Shown here: positions 21,756 through 36,700 of the stretch, in pieces
How the letters are laid out: every line of letters starts with the position of its first letter
How positions within the stretch are numbered: position 1 is the first letter of the stretch
DNA from: Rhabdophis nuchalis
Taxonomy: Eukaryota; Chordata; Lepidosauria; Squamata; Natricidae
DNA length: 64,000 nucleotides
Direction: 5' to 3'
Assembly (NCBI GenBank): GCA_039707465.1
Contig: CM077644.1
Span: forward strand, 195,335,962 to 195,399,961
The notes under the pieces: generated by a model
What the model was told of the DNA's origin: nothing
Database searches by the model: none
The model's input: only the letters and a program-made list of their open reading frames with translations
Made by a program: the position numbers and the translations under genes

Positions 21756-24700
21756 GTGAGTAAAGCTACAAGAGATTAGATATTCCAGAATAGATAAGAC
21801 CTTTTTTTTAACAGTTCTATTTTACACTGTCACATGCTGTCTCAGCAAGGTAGTTGTTAAAAGATAAAATCTATATCCCATTAGTGCATGCAAATTAATA
21901 TTAAGTCAGGAATTCTTTTGGAGGGGAGGGTTAGTCATTAACTGTATTTAAAAATTGCCTTTCCTAGTCATAGGAATAGATCCAAGTCTCAAAAGGCTAA
22001 CATGTAAATAAGTAAATGTTCTTAAGAGGAAGCTCACAGCTGAAATAAAATGTATATTAATGCTGAGATTTTTCAGTTTCCTGCATGTTATTCTTGAGTA
22101 TCCCCAAACTCTTAGTGCATAGTCTGATTAGACATCTTTTAATCTCAAAGTTTTTGATGCTAAATATGTAAGGAAGGATAGCATGCATGGGGAGTTCCCT
22201 GTTCAATAGATAGTTGCATTAGTTAGATTTTTATGGCAATGGGAGTCAAAAGTGCACATCCTGTTTCCTAAGCTCAAGGTTTATTCTAGATGAAATACTG
22301 GTACTTGACAATAGGGAAATAAATTTCACATGATACAATTTATTTTGTGATCTATTTAAACTACAGTAGGACAATTGTTCATATATATTACAATGATGAA
22401 AAGGAATATTACAGTTGGAGCAATATGAACATGATTCTGCATGTTATACATGATTAACCTAAACATTAAGTATGGGCTTTCCAAATTCTAAATTAATGGT
22501 TTGATACTTTCCAGTTAACTAAAACTTCATTATTCAAAATAAATCTCCCCAGTTTTAACAGCATGATAGGAATATTGAATTAATATTGGAAGAACAGGCC
22601 TAGTTTTGATTTCAAACTGATTTTAGAGGCTAGATTTAGATGTTACAGTCAGAGGTGGGTTGCTTCCGGTTCAGCTGAACCGGTAGTGGAATTCAGACTT
22701 GGGTCGCAGAGCCGGCAGCGCCCAAGGCTTGCCACATCTCCGAACTGGTTCCCTCACCACTGGGCCACCACAATTTTGGTTTTTAGTGACTGTGTGTGTG
22801 CAGCTAACTGTGAATTGTTCTGCACATGTGCAAAGAACAATTTAGTTGTTCACGTCTGGCGCGCGCATGAGATGCGAACCGGTAGTAAAACCGGCAGCAG
22901 TTACAGTGAAGGACACTGTTACAGTGAAGGACATCCAAATTAATATATGTTTGTGCTGCTGTTCATCTGTTAATGCAGTAAAATGTTCATAGTTTTCTCC
23001 CAGAAAATTATTAGAACAGCTCCATTTTTGATGAAATTGGTTTAAAATTATATGACTGATACTTGTAGTCTTGCAGAGAAACAAATATATATGTATCTGA
23101 CTGACAGAACTAAATAATACTAATATTGACGATAGTTGGAATGGGGCAAAGAAGCAAAAATAAAAAGTGATCTTGACTTTCAAGTTATATAAACAACTGA
23201 AGTAAAACAGGTTAAAAGACATTTATTGTATGCATTCATACCTGGATATTATATGTTGAAATGAGTTATACATTCTAATGAAGATAAAGACTTTTGTGAT
23301 AACATACTTTGGATTGAAATGGAGTATTCTATGAAATCAGATTAAAAATTATGGAAGTATAATATGCAGGTCTGCAATTTATAGTTATGCACCTGGGTAA
23401 GTAGTCTAGTAATGAAATAATAGAAGTTCATTGGGATGTGCAGATAACTTCAACTTGTCTACCTATAGAAAAACCCCTAGATGAAATAATTATAATTATT
23501 ATATATCCCATTTCTGTATGCATACATCTGTTTTATTAATATATTAACAACACCATGGTAATTGAGAATCTTTCTTATAGAATGGGCAATATTATATGAA
23601 TAACGATATAGGAAATAAATAATTGCACAATAAGGAAATAATTGTACAATAAAGTTTGATACATTCCCTGCTCAATCTTACTTTACCTTTTACATGCATT
23701 CTTTTATTGCATAATTTTTAAACTGCATTTCAAAATAGAGTTAAATATAGGAGATCAAGAAAGTTGATTGAAGTAACTAAATGATTTTAATGAGATACGT
23801 GGGCTGGGTTTAGCAATATCATGTTTCTCATATAAGAAGTAACTTGTAGCCTCTGTGTGTGTTGAAACTAGTTTAAATTCCAAATAAGGTATATAAGAAA
23901 ACAAAAGTGTATTTGTATTTTGGCTTTCTACAGCAATGTTCTAAATTTGTAAGAAGTCCTACCTGGCCCTTGAAAACCATCTGGAAGCTTCAAATGGTTC
24001 AAATTGTAAATGGTTCAAGCAATAACAGATGCTTCTAGCTACGCTAGTGTGTCATCATCACTACATGAGGTGCATTGGTTTCTAGTTGACTCCTGGGTGC
24101 AGTTCAAGGTGCTATAAAGCCCTTCATGGTATAGAGATTGCCATTTGAGAGACTGCCTGTCTCCAGTTGTTTCTGCCCATCCTGTGCTTTCAGGCAGAGT
24201 GGGTGTGTTTCAAGTCCCATCAATTAAATATTTTCTTATTGGGGATAAAACAGTGATGGTGCATTCTTTCTCGGTTGATGCCTGGATTGTCAGGAACAGC
24301 AGAAGACATAGCTCCTACTTTCCTGGGTTTCTAGAAGCATTAAGATCTGACTTTGTTCCAAGATTGCAGTTAGATACCCTATTAAGTTTTTGCATGTTGG
24401 AGAGTGTTATTTGGTTTAAATCTATGTATTGGAGTTATTGGATGCTGCCCAGAATCTTCTGGGAGTTGGGCCACTTTATCAAATCCAATAAATCAAATCA
24501 TATTCTTTTCCTGCTTTAATGGGTAAATAAATTGGACATTACAAAAAGATTAAGGGGAGAAAGAAAGGAGGGTTTGTATTTCTGAGTATTTAAGTGATAG
24601 AACAAAATACATTTTAATTATGACTGACATGATAAAAGATTTTTTTTACCTTAACTAAAGATTTATTATTAACATGTTTAATATATTGAATTTACATTTG

Positions 24701-27700
24701 AATTCATAATCATAATAATGAGTCTCTACACCAGGAATGTCAAACTGGTGGCCTGCGGGCAGGATCCGTCGCGTGCAGGCCACACTCACTCACTCCAGCT
24801 CTGTGTAGGGGAAAAACATCGTGATATGTCCTGTGACGGCAACTTGATGCCGCACGTTTGACACCTGTGCTCTATACCATAAAATCATCTACTGTAGCTA
24901 AATATAAATGTTTCAGTGACTTGGATTGGTCATGCAATATGTTAGAAAGTTACAATCTGACCTACATATTAAAATCTGGCCTGCTGCACAATTCTGCATT
25001 CCATTAAAAATGATGTTCAGAATGACATTGTAATGTATTGTCTTCCATTTTAAGATTGGTTTGGACTATTTCATATGCTTTGACCCTTGATATGATGGGT
25101 AAAGTGAAAAATGGAAATGTTGGACATTTCCATGTTTTCACCATATTGAACAATTTTTATTGACGGGGGGGGGGGGGGAAGGTCATAATTTGTATCTTTA
25201 TTACAGTTAGATATATTGGTCTGTGTGGTTTTATTGCTTTTACTGTTGTAAGCTACTCATAGTTATTTCCCCAGAAAGATGAGCAGCAAACAAATATAAT
25301 AAACAAATAAATAATTGCACAAGGACATATGAGTCTAAGATCTGATCCATCTGATCAGTGAGTCCAGGGGTGGTTTAGGCTAATAAGCATTTTTCAAGGA
25401 CAGGCATGTGCAGCATTGTCTTCTATCTGCCCCTCCTCCCCTCCTAGGGTATCCGGAAGGCAATTTTTTTCTGCTACACACATCAAGTGTAGTATGCATG
25501 TACTGGCACAAATGACACTGTTCAATTTACCTCTTACACTTCATTTTATAGTAAAGAAATATGTCCAATACCGTACTTTATGGCAAGAACAACCCATCTG
25601 CTCCACTGACTTGTTGCTCACTTCCATGGCCAATTTGTGTTCGGCTGCCTGCTCTCTTCCGAAAGAACTTTGATCAGCGAATCAATGTTTATATGCTTGT
25701 TTTCGTTTTATTCCTGATGCACTGTGGAAATGCTGGAGTTTATTTACTTTTATTTTTATATAATAATAATAATAATAATAATAATTTAATTTTATAACCC
25801 GCGCTCTCTCCCCTAGGGGACTCGAGGCGGGGCACAGGCAATTAAAATACAAGAACAAAATACAAAATACAAACTACAAAATTAAAAGTAAATTAAATTA
25901 TTCCTGCGCTAAAACCAATATGCTAAACTAAAAATTACCCCTAAAACCCCCTAACCTAAAAAGAGACTACCCAAGGCCGGCCAGGCGAAAAAAGTGTGTC
26001 TTTAGTTTTAAGCGGAAGGAGCGGAGGTCCGTGGTTGTCCTAATATCGGGGGGAAGGTCGTTCCAGAGGGCTGGGCCCACCACAGAGAAGGCCCTTCCCC
26101 TGGGCGTCGCCCGCTGACAGAGTCTAGTGGACGGCACCCGGAGAAGTCCCTCTCTGTGGGAGCGTATCGGCCGTGAGGATGTATGAGGCAGGATCCGATC
26201 CCGCAGATAGCTAGGTCCCGAGCCATGGAGCGCTTTAAAGATGATAATTAACACCTTGAAGCGCACCCGGAAGACGACAGGTAGCCAGTGCAGCTCGCGC
26301 AAGAGCGGTGTTACGTGGGCAAACCTAGAGGTGCCCATAATTGCTCGCGCGGCTGCGTTCTGGACCAACTGAAGCCTCCGGGTGCACCTCAAGGGGAGCC
26401 CCATGTAGAGAGAGTTGCAATAATCCAGTCGGGATGTCACGAGAGCATGAGTGACTGTGCGAAGGGCGTCCCGATCCAATAGGGGGCGCAACTGGCGTAC
26501 CAGGCGGACCTGGTAAAACGCCCTCCTGGCCACGGCTGTCACTTGATCTTCCATGGACAGCCGGGTATCCAGGAGGACACCCAAGTTGCGCGCCCCATCC
26601 ACAGGGGCAGGATGTTCGCCCCCTATGGCCAGAGATGGAATCATCTGGTTGAATCGGGCAGCCGGAAACCACAGCCACTCGGTCTTGGCTCACTGTGCAA
26701 AAGTGGAATGCTAGCCTTTTTGTACACATTTCCTGATTTAAAAAAAATGAAATGGTGGACCTTCTTTTTTTTAAAGACCATATGAAATTGACAAGAATTC
26801 TGCCAGTTTCATCTTCAATCTAAGCTAAATATCAATAAACATTGCCAAACTAAATTTTATTTTGCTTCCCTCCTTTTCTTTATTTTTTTACAATTTCACT
26901 GATGAAATTTTGAAACAGTATATCTTTTTTAACCAGGTGGAATTGACAAAATACTGCCAGTTTCATCATCCCAAAGGATAAGCAGAATTGTAAAATAATA
27001 GGGATTTTTTTTAAAGAAGGGATTTCTTAAGTCCTTTCCATCTCAAGTAGCTTAAAGATGCAGTACAGAAAAATCCCAAACATCTGTTGAGCTAAGGCTG
27101 TGATGGTGTACATATGGCATGCATGCCCAAAGTAGAACAAAGAGCCATGTTGCCTGGCATGTGCAGCGTTGCTTGTTCCTTTTCTGGGTTTCTGGCGTGC
27201 GATACGCATGCAACAATCAGCTGGCCTTTGTGCGTGTGGCAGTGACGGAAATTGGAAGAGGTGGTCTTCCATTTTCTGACTTGAGCAATGTGCTGTCCAG
27301 CTGATTGGCGCATGCACATACGCAGCTGTAACCGGAAGATTTGCTGCCGGAAGTTCATTTTCCAGCATACGCATGCCCCCTGGGCAGCTCCTCTTCCGGG
27401 TCGCATTCCAGATGAGCGTGTGCATGAAGCATTCTTTTTTCAACACTCGTGCCGGCCGTGCACGCACACTCTCTTTTCGGCAATCAGTGCTGAAAAGGTT
27501 TGCTATCACTGAGATAAGGAATACTACTGAAAATCTACCCCTTGTGACACCAAAGGATAAAAATGATTATGGTCAGATTCATAACCCGATCAGTTAGAGA
27601 TCCTTCTGCTAGAAAAAATTATCCGACATTTTGATCAAATGGATTTGGTTTGCTATAGCTATACTTTGTCTCACCTTTTCGGTACTCTTTATTTGATTTC

Positions 27701-30700
27701 TATTCTGTTTACTGAAGTGACAGCCTCTAAGAAGCTCTGTTTAAAATATGGAATATGCTCTGCCTCTTTTCTTGCTGAGAATAAAAGTCTGTGTTGGGAT
27801 TCTGTATATGATATAGATAGGCCTGCAGTTACTCATACAAATTATGCAGAAATGCCTTATTGAAGCTGCAGTGATGGTAAATATATTTTGGTAAGCTTGA
27901 GTATTTGTTTGAGAGGCATGTTCTTTCATGTTTCTACTCTTTACTGAGCTCTCTAATGATTTGGCATCTATATTATTTATGCATTATTTGCCTGAAACAA
28001 AATGTATATCCATATGTATTTAAACAGTATGCTTGGAATCTGCAATTTGATGCAGGAAGGAGCTCAAATATCTTTTTTTGATCAATGTTTTGCCGAAGGC
28101 TGTTTTAAATTTGCTGTATCTCTTCTAATTTTTTTGCTTAGTTTCAGCCAATGTGGAATTATAATACATTCTACTAATTTGCTAATAATGATGTATTTTC
28201 TAACATACTTTGTAAGTTTTTCATTCAATTTTGAGAAATAAGCCATACAAGTGATTATTATTGGCATGAAGATAATCACAACTGCCACTTAGAATTATAC
28301 AGAAAAATATTTGGCTTTTACAAATGTACCTGTGCACATACTCAATTGATGAAATAATGCAATAGCAAATATGTTGCTAATTTGTATTTTTAATTTAATG
28401 TATTTTTTTGAAACATTTCAACTCTATGTATTTTCAGACCATGTTTACTTTTTTGTGGGGATTTTTGACTCGCTTGTTATACAGGATAATAAGTTATTAT
28501 TTCCCATTCAAGAACAATTGGCAATTTTAACTCTGATTAGCTCTGATTTAGCAATATTGATTTTATTACCCATGAATTGATACAAATGAGCATTAATTGG
28601 CAGATAATTTTACTATCCCTAAAATACTATTGTCAGAAAGCAATTGGGAAGTAAGGTCAGATCTACTCTAATTATAGTTTATGTTAAAAATACTGTTTCA
28701 TTTATTCATATAACTTATTTTTCTATATTTTTAAATAATATGTCCTCTTCAATTCTCAGTCAACACTAATAAATATTAAGACACAAAATACTAAATAAAA
28801 GTCATGCTAATGAAAGTTAATGAAAGTTGTAGTTTAGCAGGCACTAGGTTGAAAAAGGTTGAACCTAGTGAGTTGACACGTAATGTGTGCAAATGTTCTT
28901 AATATCTGGAGAACATTTATTTATTTTCAATAGTGGCAAATATCTGTAGCTGGGGTATAGGATGAGGGTGAAAGTTCATTCTCCAATCTTGTGGGTTAGT
29001 GTCCAAACGTTTTGTTGGGTTTGTGGGCTATTGCTATTCCTAGTGGTGGTGGTTTGCATGGTGGTTGGCTGTGTGATGTGTTGTGGTTGGTGCTGTATGT
29101 TGGAATATGAAGTTTTGGGGCTAGCTGTTACATAGAAAGACTTCAAGCAGCCGTTTCTCTTCTGCTTTTCTAAGTGTTGTGGTGCTGCAGTGTATCCTGG
29201 CCCTTCTGAAGAGGGTCTGGACACAGCATTTGTGTGCAGTGGGGTGGTTGCTTGCGAAACTGAGGATCTGGTCCATGTATATCAGTTTGTAGTAGGTGCA
29301 GGTTTCAAGTTCTCCATTGTCTAGACTCCTTATGCCAATGTCAAGGAATGGGAGTCTGTTATCTGTTTCTTCATCACATGTGAATTTGATTCTAGGGAAT
29401 ATTGAGTAGGTGGTGTTTCTTCAATTTGGGAGCATTTGATGATGACAAAGGTGTCATCAATGCAGCACGTCCAGAATTTTGGTTAGATGGTGGGTAGAGC
29501 TATGGATTTGAGTCATTGCATAACTGCTTCTGCTACTAAGCCTGATATGGGTGATCCCATTGGGGTACCTCGTACTTGCTTATAGATTTTCCCATTGAAC
29601 TTGAAATATCTACCAGTATGTTGAGACATAGATCCAGAAGATTCATGATAGTTTTTGTGGACATGGAGTATTCTGTGGTGGCATCATCTTTGGGGTTTAT
29701 GGTATTTAGTGAGTAGGAAGTATATAGTTTGCTTAGTCATGTCATTGTCAATCAAAGTGAAGAGAGCATTAATGTTGAAGGAGACCATGATTTCTTCATT
29801 GTTGATCTTGGTGTGCTTGATGCCTTGGAGAAATTGTTCTGGGCAGTTTATTGAGACAGTTGAGTTGTTCACCAGGTGTCTGAGTTTTCACTGCAGGCTT
29901 TTTGCTAGTTTGTACGTTGGTATTCCAGGTAGAGACACAATTGAGTGTAAGGGATCCCATTATTGTGTATTTTGGGGAGTCCGTAGAACCTGGGTGTGGA
30001 GAACTCTGGTGATTGCATGTCCTTTTTCTCTAGTGGTGTTAGCTGTTTTTCTTTCTCCATTTTTCTTAGGATGTCTATTATTTTGTTATCACAAGACTCT
30101 CACTTGTCACACTCCTACCTGATCTATCACAAGACCTACTGACCAGACAAAGACCTTATAAACAGAAGAACACTGACCATGACATCCCATAAACTCCACT
30201 GAAAATGTTAATTAGCCTGGTAATGAAATGTTCGGAAACCAATCTACAAGCTCGGAGAAGGAACCTTCACCCTCATTTATTTATTTGTATTCCACTTTTA
30301 TTATCTTTGTAAATAACTCAAGGTGGTGAACATATCCAGCACACCTTCCTTTTCCTACTTTCTCTACAGCAGCAACAATCTAGTGACATGGGTTGAGCTG
30401 AGAGAAGAGTGACTGGTCTAAATCACCCAGCTGGCTAAAGTGAGACTGGAATTCACATCCTACTGTTTTCTAGTATAGTGCCTTAATCATTAGACCAAAC
30501 TGGCTAGTGATAGGCATTACTGATATTGGGGTGCAGTTTTCTATATTTTTAGCATGGGCAGAATAGGGGCATTATTTTTTTAATCTTAAAACACACATAT
30601 TGCACCAAAATCTCTTCAACAGCAATAAAGTAGTGGAGAAAATTTATATTATAGGAAGATTTTGCATAATGTTTTGATTTCTTTTGTCCATGGTAAAATC

Positions 30701-33700
30701 TTTTAAGTTTTGTATTGCAAGTAGCATATATATTGATATATATCTTTAATAACTTAACCATTTCTTTATATAATTACAGTTCTGGCTGGATCCTACAAAG
30801 ACTCTTGCAGAGCATAAGGAACTCATAAATAGTATGTATATAATTTGAACTTCATAAATATTGTTTAGTGACAGAGAGGCTTAGAAAGTACGTCTATAAA
30901 TCCAATCTTTTTGAGAAATCTGACACAAATTGTTTTGAGTTTAATTTGTATGTGGAAATATTGATCAATCTCAAAATTGAACATACTGATTTAAGTGCTA
31001 AAATGTATTTTTCAACCTGTATACAAACATTCTTATTTCAATCCTGTTTCTGTTTTGTTCTGGTGTGTGTATGAATAAGTTTGATAGCTTATGGTTCCTG
31101 GCCAAAAAATTCAGTGGGGATATTTACAATTTTAATATCTAAAAATTCATTGAGACACCCCAGTGTAAATTATTTTGAATTGTGTTCTAAGAAAAAAAAA
31201 GGAAAGATAATTTAATAACTGTTATATAACTAAAGTCACAAACAAAAGCAGATGAATGCTTGACTGAATAAGGTATCAAAGAAAAACAAGGTATCAGAGT
31301 ATATTTAGATATACATTATATCCTTATGCATTTAATTTTATATAGTTTTCTTATTTCTAATAGCTGGTCCACCTTACACATTGTATTTTGGTGTTAAATA
31401 CTATGCAGAAGATCCATGCAGACTAAAAGAAGAAATTACCAGGTACTCTTAACAAGATTAACAAAAAAGACGTAATGTGATTTTAAGTAGATTGAAAATT
31501 GATTATATTTCAAGGCAAAGGAAAAGTAGTGAAACTTTAATTTATTCAGTATTAAGCAATATGGTATTTTAAAAATAGTGAGAAATAGCTTACTCATATA
31601 ACTTGAGTCTTAGTGAGACTCAGTAATGTTCAATCTAATGGGTCTTAACTTTATATATGAACAGTCCAACATTTTGTACTGCTTGTTTTGTGTCTGTGTG
31701 TGTATTGGTTGGATGCTCTGATGAGAAAAATGTTTGGGAAAGGGAGGAAGGAATTTACAAGGCATAAAATGGAAATAAATGGGGAATCCAAAAAAATCAT
31801 GTTCCAGTACATGTGTTCACAATGTGTGAAAAGCTGGCATTGCATATAATGGAAATCTATAGAATGTTAGTTAGTTAGTTTGTTTGTTTTGTCAAAAATG
31901 TACGAGACAATAGGTATATAGGGGAGACATGATAGCAGTGTTCCGATATCTCAGAGGGTGCCACAAAGAAGAGGGAGTCAAACTTTTCTCCAAGGCACCT
32001 GGGGGCAGGACAAGGAGCAATGGGTGGAAACTAACCAAGGAGAGAAGCAACTTAGAACTAAGGAGAAATTTCCTAACAGTAAGAACAATTAACCTCTGGA
32101 ACAGCTTGCCTCCAGCAGTTGTGAATGCCCCAACCCTGGAAGTCTTTAAAAAGATGTTAGACAGCCATTTGTTTGAAATGGTATAAGGTTCCTGCCCACG
32201 CAGGGGGTTGGACTAGAAGACCTACAAGGTCCCTTCCAACTCTGCTATTGTATTGTATTGTAAGTATAAACATGGACATGAATACAGGAAATGGGTATGA
32301 ATTAATGCGGACAATGGGACTGGGATGGTAGGACACTGGTGCGCTTACTCAAGCCCTCTTAGAGACCTTTTAGGAATGGGGTGAGATCCACAGTAGACAG
32401 TTTAAGGTTAAAGTTATGGAGGTTAGAGGAAGTAACAATGCAGTCAGGTAGTGCATTCCAGGCATTGACTGTTCTGTTGCTGATGTCATATTTTCTGCAA
32501 TCGAGTTTGGAGTGGTTTACCTTGAGTTTGTATCTCTTGTTTGCCCATGTATTATTGCGGTTGAAGCTGAAGTAGCCATTGATAGGTAGGATGTTGTAGC
32601 AGATAATTTTGTGTACTACATTTAGGTCAGACCATAGTTCTAGGTTGTCCAAGCCAAAAATTTCTATTGTAAGCAGAGGAATGGAGTACTCTTCTTGTGA
32701 AATACCTCTGGACTTGCTCAATTGTATTAAATTTACGAAGATTATATGCAAAGTATGAAATTTCTGTGTTATTTTAATATGCTATATATTTTCCCTAGGC
32801 ATTGTCTATAATACCTACCTAGGCATTATGCAGAATAACAAGAACTATTTAGGCAAAGTATGAAAAGAGAGTCATGAAAAGGTTTGGGATTATGGTTACA
32901 GTTAGGATTAGCCTAAAACTAACTGTAATTCTTTCTTGAAAAGATATATATCAAAATGTAAGAAGAAATGCAAAATAAAATAAAGGTCTTTCTTACTGGG
33001 AAAAAAATAACCAAGAGAAAAAGACCAGTATTAACCAACTCGTTGCAATGAGGAAAACTAGGTGTCATTTTAGTGGGAATATTTATATTTGGGCAGTTTG
33101 CTTTTTGGTATTACATAGAATTGTGTGACATATTAAGCATTTTATACGTTGGCATCCCATTTTGATACTCTGTAGCTGGCCTAGGATTTCTATAAAATGT
33201 CTAATTTCACACATTGAAAGTAACATATACATCAGTTTTCTTTGTTGACAAAAATATATTAAGGGCAAAAATAATTAATTACATTCATAGCATTACTCGC
33301 TATCCTTCTAGAAACAAAATGGACATTTCAGATGTATATTTCATATATTTTATTTTTGTATTTTACCTATGAAATATTTTAGAATATTTTAGAAATATTT
33401 TATATATTTCTATAATGAAAGATAAAGTCATATGAACACTTGTAAGTTATTTATAAAGAATGTTTGATAATCAGATTCTGTATTCATTTTAAATAGACCT
33501 GTTCAAGTGTGCTGCAACTTCCACCTTTGTTCCAGCAAACATAATTTGCATGATAATTTATTGCTCTGAATGCACAAAAGCAGGTTTCATGGATGAGAGT
33601 AGATCATGCCAGAGCAATGTAAAATCTAAAATAATTGATGTATTTTTATATTTATTGTTTATCTACCCATTTAAGCTTTCTCTGCCCCAGTGCATAGATT

Positions 33701-36700
33701 TGAGGGAGGAAAATATGGCTGTTGTTGCATTTTATATGTGTCCTCTCTGTAACATGATGTGACCTTTTGCATTTTATAATTATTATACTATTATATCTGG
33801 TTTAGTAGCTGATAAGTGCAACAGAGTGAGAAATATTCTACATGAAAAAAGCATTTGTAGGTAAAATGTATTAGCCTATATAGCCATCTGTTCTGCTTTA
33901 ATTAAGAAATATGTTAAACAAGAAATATTTTTAAATGTACTAAAAGATGGAAACATGATGTGTTGAAAGAAACATGGATTTCAGAAAAAGAAACCAAGCA
34001 TTCTTTGCAGTAAACTTTACAAGATTTGCCAGGATTCTAAATGATAAGACATTTTAAGATTTGATCCTTCGTTAAGTAAATCCAGAATACTCTCTAGATG
34101 AGCATACACAATGAGCCCTATTCCTTACAGCAGGGGTCTCCAACCTTTGCAATTTTAAGTCTGAAGGACTTCAGCTCCTAGGGCTGGAGAATTCTGGGAT
34201 CTGAAGTCCTTCAGACTTAAAGTTGCAAAGGTTGGAGACCCCTGCCTTACAGCATTATTCAAACTATGTTTGCTTTCTGCAAACGGTTGTGATTTCTATG
34301 CAGCTGCTTGGTAAGGGAAAGCCTTTTATAATGTGGTGTGGTTTGACTTCAGCATAAGCCTTGAAACTTAGCGTTATCAGGGTCAACAACCTCACAAATG
34401 AAGGTTTTTATTCTGCAGACAGTTATAGTTGAATGCATGAATATATGTAGGAACCAGTGTCATTTTAGTCATCTTAATTGAAGTTAGGCTTATATGGAAT
34501 GTGTGTTTTGCAAATGTTTCAAACTTAGTAATGCAGACATGTTTCAAAGTGATCTAAATCGGTAGATGCTTTTTATGACTCTTCACTATATACACAACTT
34601 TCACTTCATAATGTTAATTGCATGGTATTCATAGCATACAATACCATAGTACCATATCAATCAATCAGTCAGTTAAATCCTTACTTTAATCATAGACCAG
34701 CATAAAATATAAGAAGGAAAGATTACACCCATTTCAATAACAAAGCTGAAACTTATAAGACATAAAAGACGTAAAAGATCACTAAAAGCTAAGGTTGTCA
34801 ACACATTGCTATATATAATATTATCTTATATTTAATATAATACTATAATATTAAAATACTTACATCTCTATAAAAAGATTCTTAATGCTAAGACTATGGA
34901 CTGAAAGGGGCACTCTTAAGCCACAAAAAGGATGTCAAAACTAATAACAATAAAAAAGAATTCTCAGTAATTATACCCAGTAAGTATAAGTATGCCCAGC
35001 ATCCTTAACTTCATGTACATTTGAAAGGGGAAAATAATTTGCATCTGAATTAAAGATAAATAAACCAAAGTGATTAATTGTTTATAATAGATGAAATATG
35101 ACCTTTCTAAATAGGCATATATACAGTAGTATAGATTACAAACGCACGCATGCAAACACACAATATTTTCATTTGGTCTGTGTTTTCTGGTGGCAATAAC
35201 ATTTGTCTGTCTGATGGCCTTAGTAAGGACTCAAAAGTAGACAAAAATTCCAAATCCAGTCTAAAGATTTGTCTGATTGGGTGACCAACCAACCATAATA
35301 GTTTTTTGTAGGTCCCACTACAAAAGACTCTCATGGTTTAGAATATCCACTGTACAATTTAAAACATCAGTAATGATGGCGCTTCAGTTGGCGAGTGATA
35401 AGAAGTCCCTGTTACTGCTTGTGCCAATGCATTTTGGATCAGGTATAGGTTCAGGAAGGTCCAGTGGTTAAGGCAACAGGCTAGAAAGCGGACAACACCG
35501 ATTCCAGTGTTGCCTTAGCCATGAAAGCCTATTGAGTGACCTTGCAGCAGTCATTCTCTCTCACCTCACCTCACCTCACCTCACAAGATTGTTATTGTGG
35601 GGAAAATAGAAGGAGGTAGGTAGGTTGGATGTGTTTGCTACCATAAGTTATTTGTAGCAATAGCAAAAGCACTTAGACTTATATACTGCTTTACAGTGTT
35701 TTACATCCCTCTCTAAACGGTTTACAGAGCCAGCATATTGCCCCCAACAATTTGGGTCCTCATTTTACCCACCTCGGAAGAATGAAAGGATGTGTCAACA
35801 TTGAGCCTTGTTGGATTTGAACTGCCAAATTGCAGGCAGTTGCCAGAAGTAGCCTGTAGTACTGCACTCTAACCACTGTGCCACTGAGGCTCAACAAAGC
35901 CTCAACGAGTGTGGAAAAATAAATAAATATTTTTTTGAAAAACATTCTATTAGTCCAGTTGTGAAATGACTAGACTGAGAGTAATCACCTTAAGTTCTTC
36001 TGGTCAAGGAGCAGGCACAATTGGTAGGTGAGATAACCCTGTGCAAAGATTGCCTTGGCCACAGCGGCTACCTGTTCATGGAGCAGAAACTATATGTCCA
36101 AGAGGACAACCGCATTCTGCTTTAGTTCTTGCATGAAGTGCAACCCCATCCAAAACTGAAAATAGAAAAACATCCAGAAACCAGGGGGCCCAAATAGCCA
36201 TAGCCACTCAGTTTTGTCATGATTCAATATGTTCTTCTTAATCCAAACCAAAACAGGCTCCACAGACTGGATTAGTACATTAATAGGTTCAGCTGTGCAC
36301 CCAGGTTTGAGATATCATCCACATACTGATGATAGCAAATTCCAAACTTGACAATTGATTTTACCCAGTTAGTTCATATAGGTGTTAAGCGAAAGGCAAA
36401 TATGTCAAATACTGAGTCACTTCACATGTGAAGGGCCAACTAGTGCAATATCTCCATTCTGGAGAAATAATGTTGATCAGAACTTGGTTATCTTTTGATT
36501 TACACTTTTATGTAGTTTTCAGTTTAAAAATTATGTCTAAAATGAATATGCCAAGGATAACTATTTATGAAAATAGTGAAAAACATTACAAGCTAATGTG
36601 GAAATAAGATGGAATTGATATACATTTGAATACATGTGGAACTAGCTTAAAACACAATCCTATCCCATGAACAATACTAGTATAAATTAAATAGTATACA

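Noticed and set aside
29655..30122. 155-codon plus-strand frame
   Set aside because: It is the antisense shadow of the Penelope-like element.
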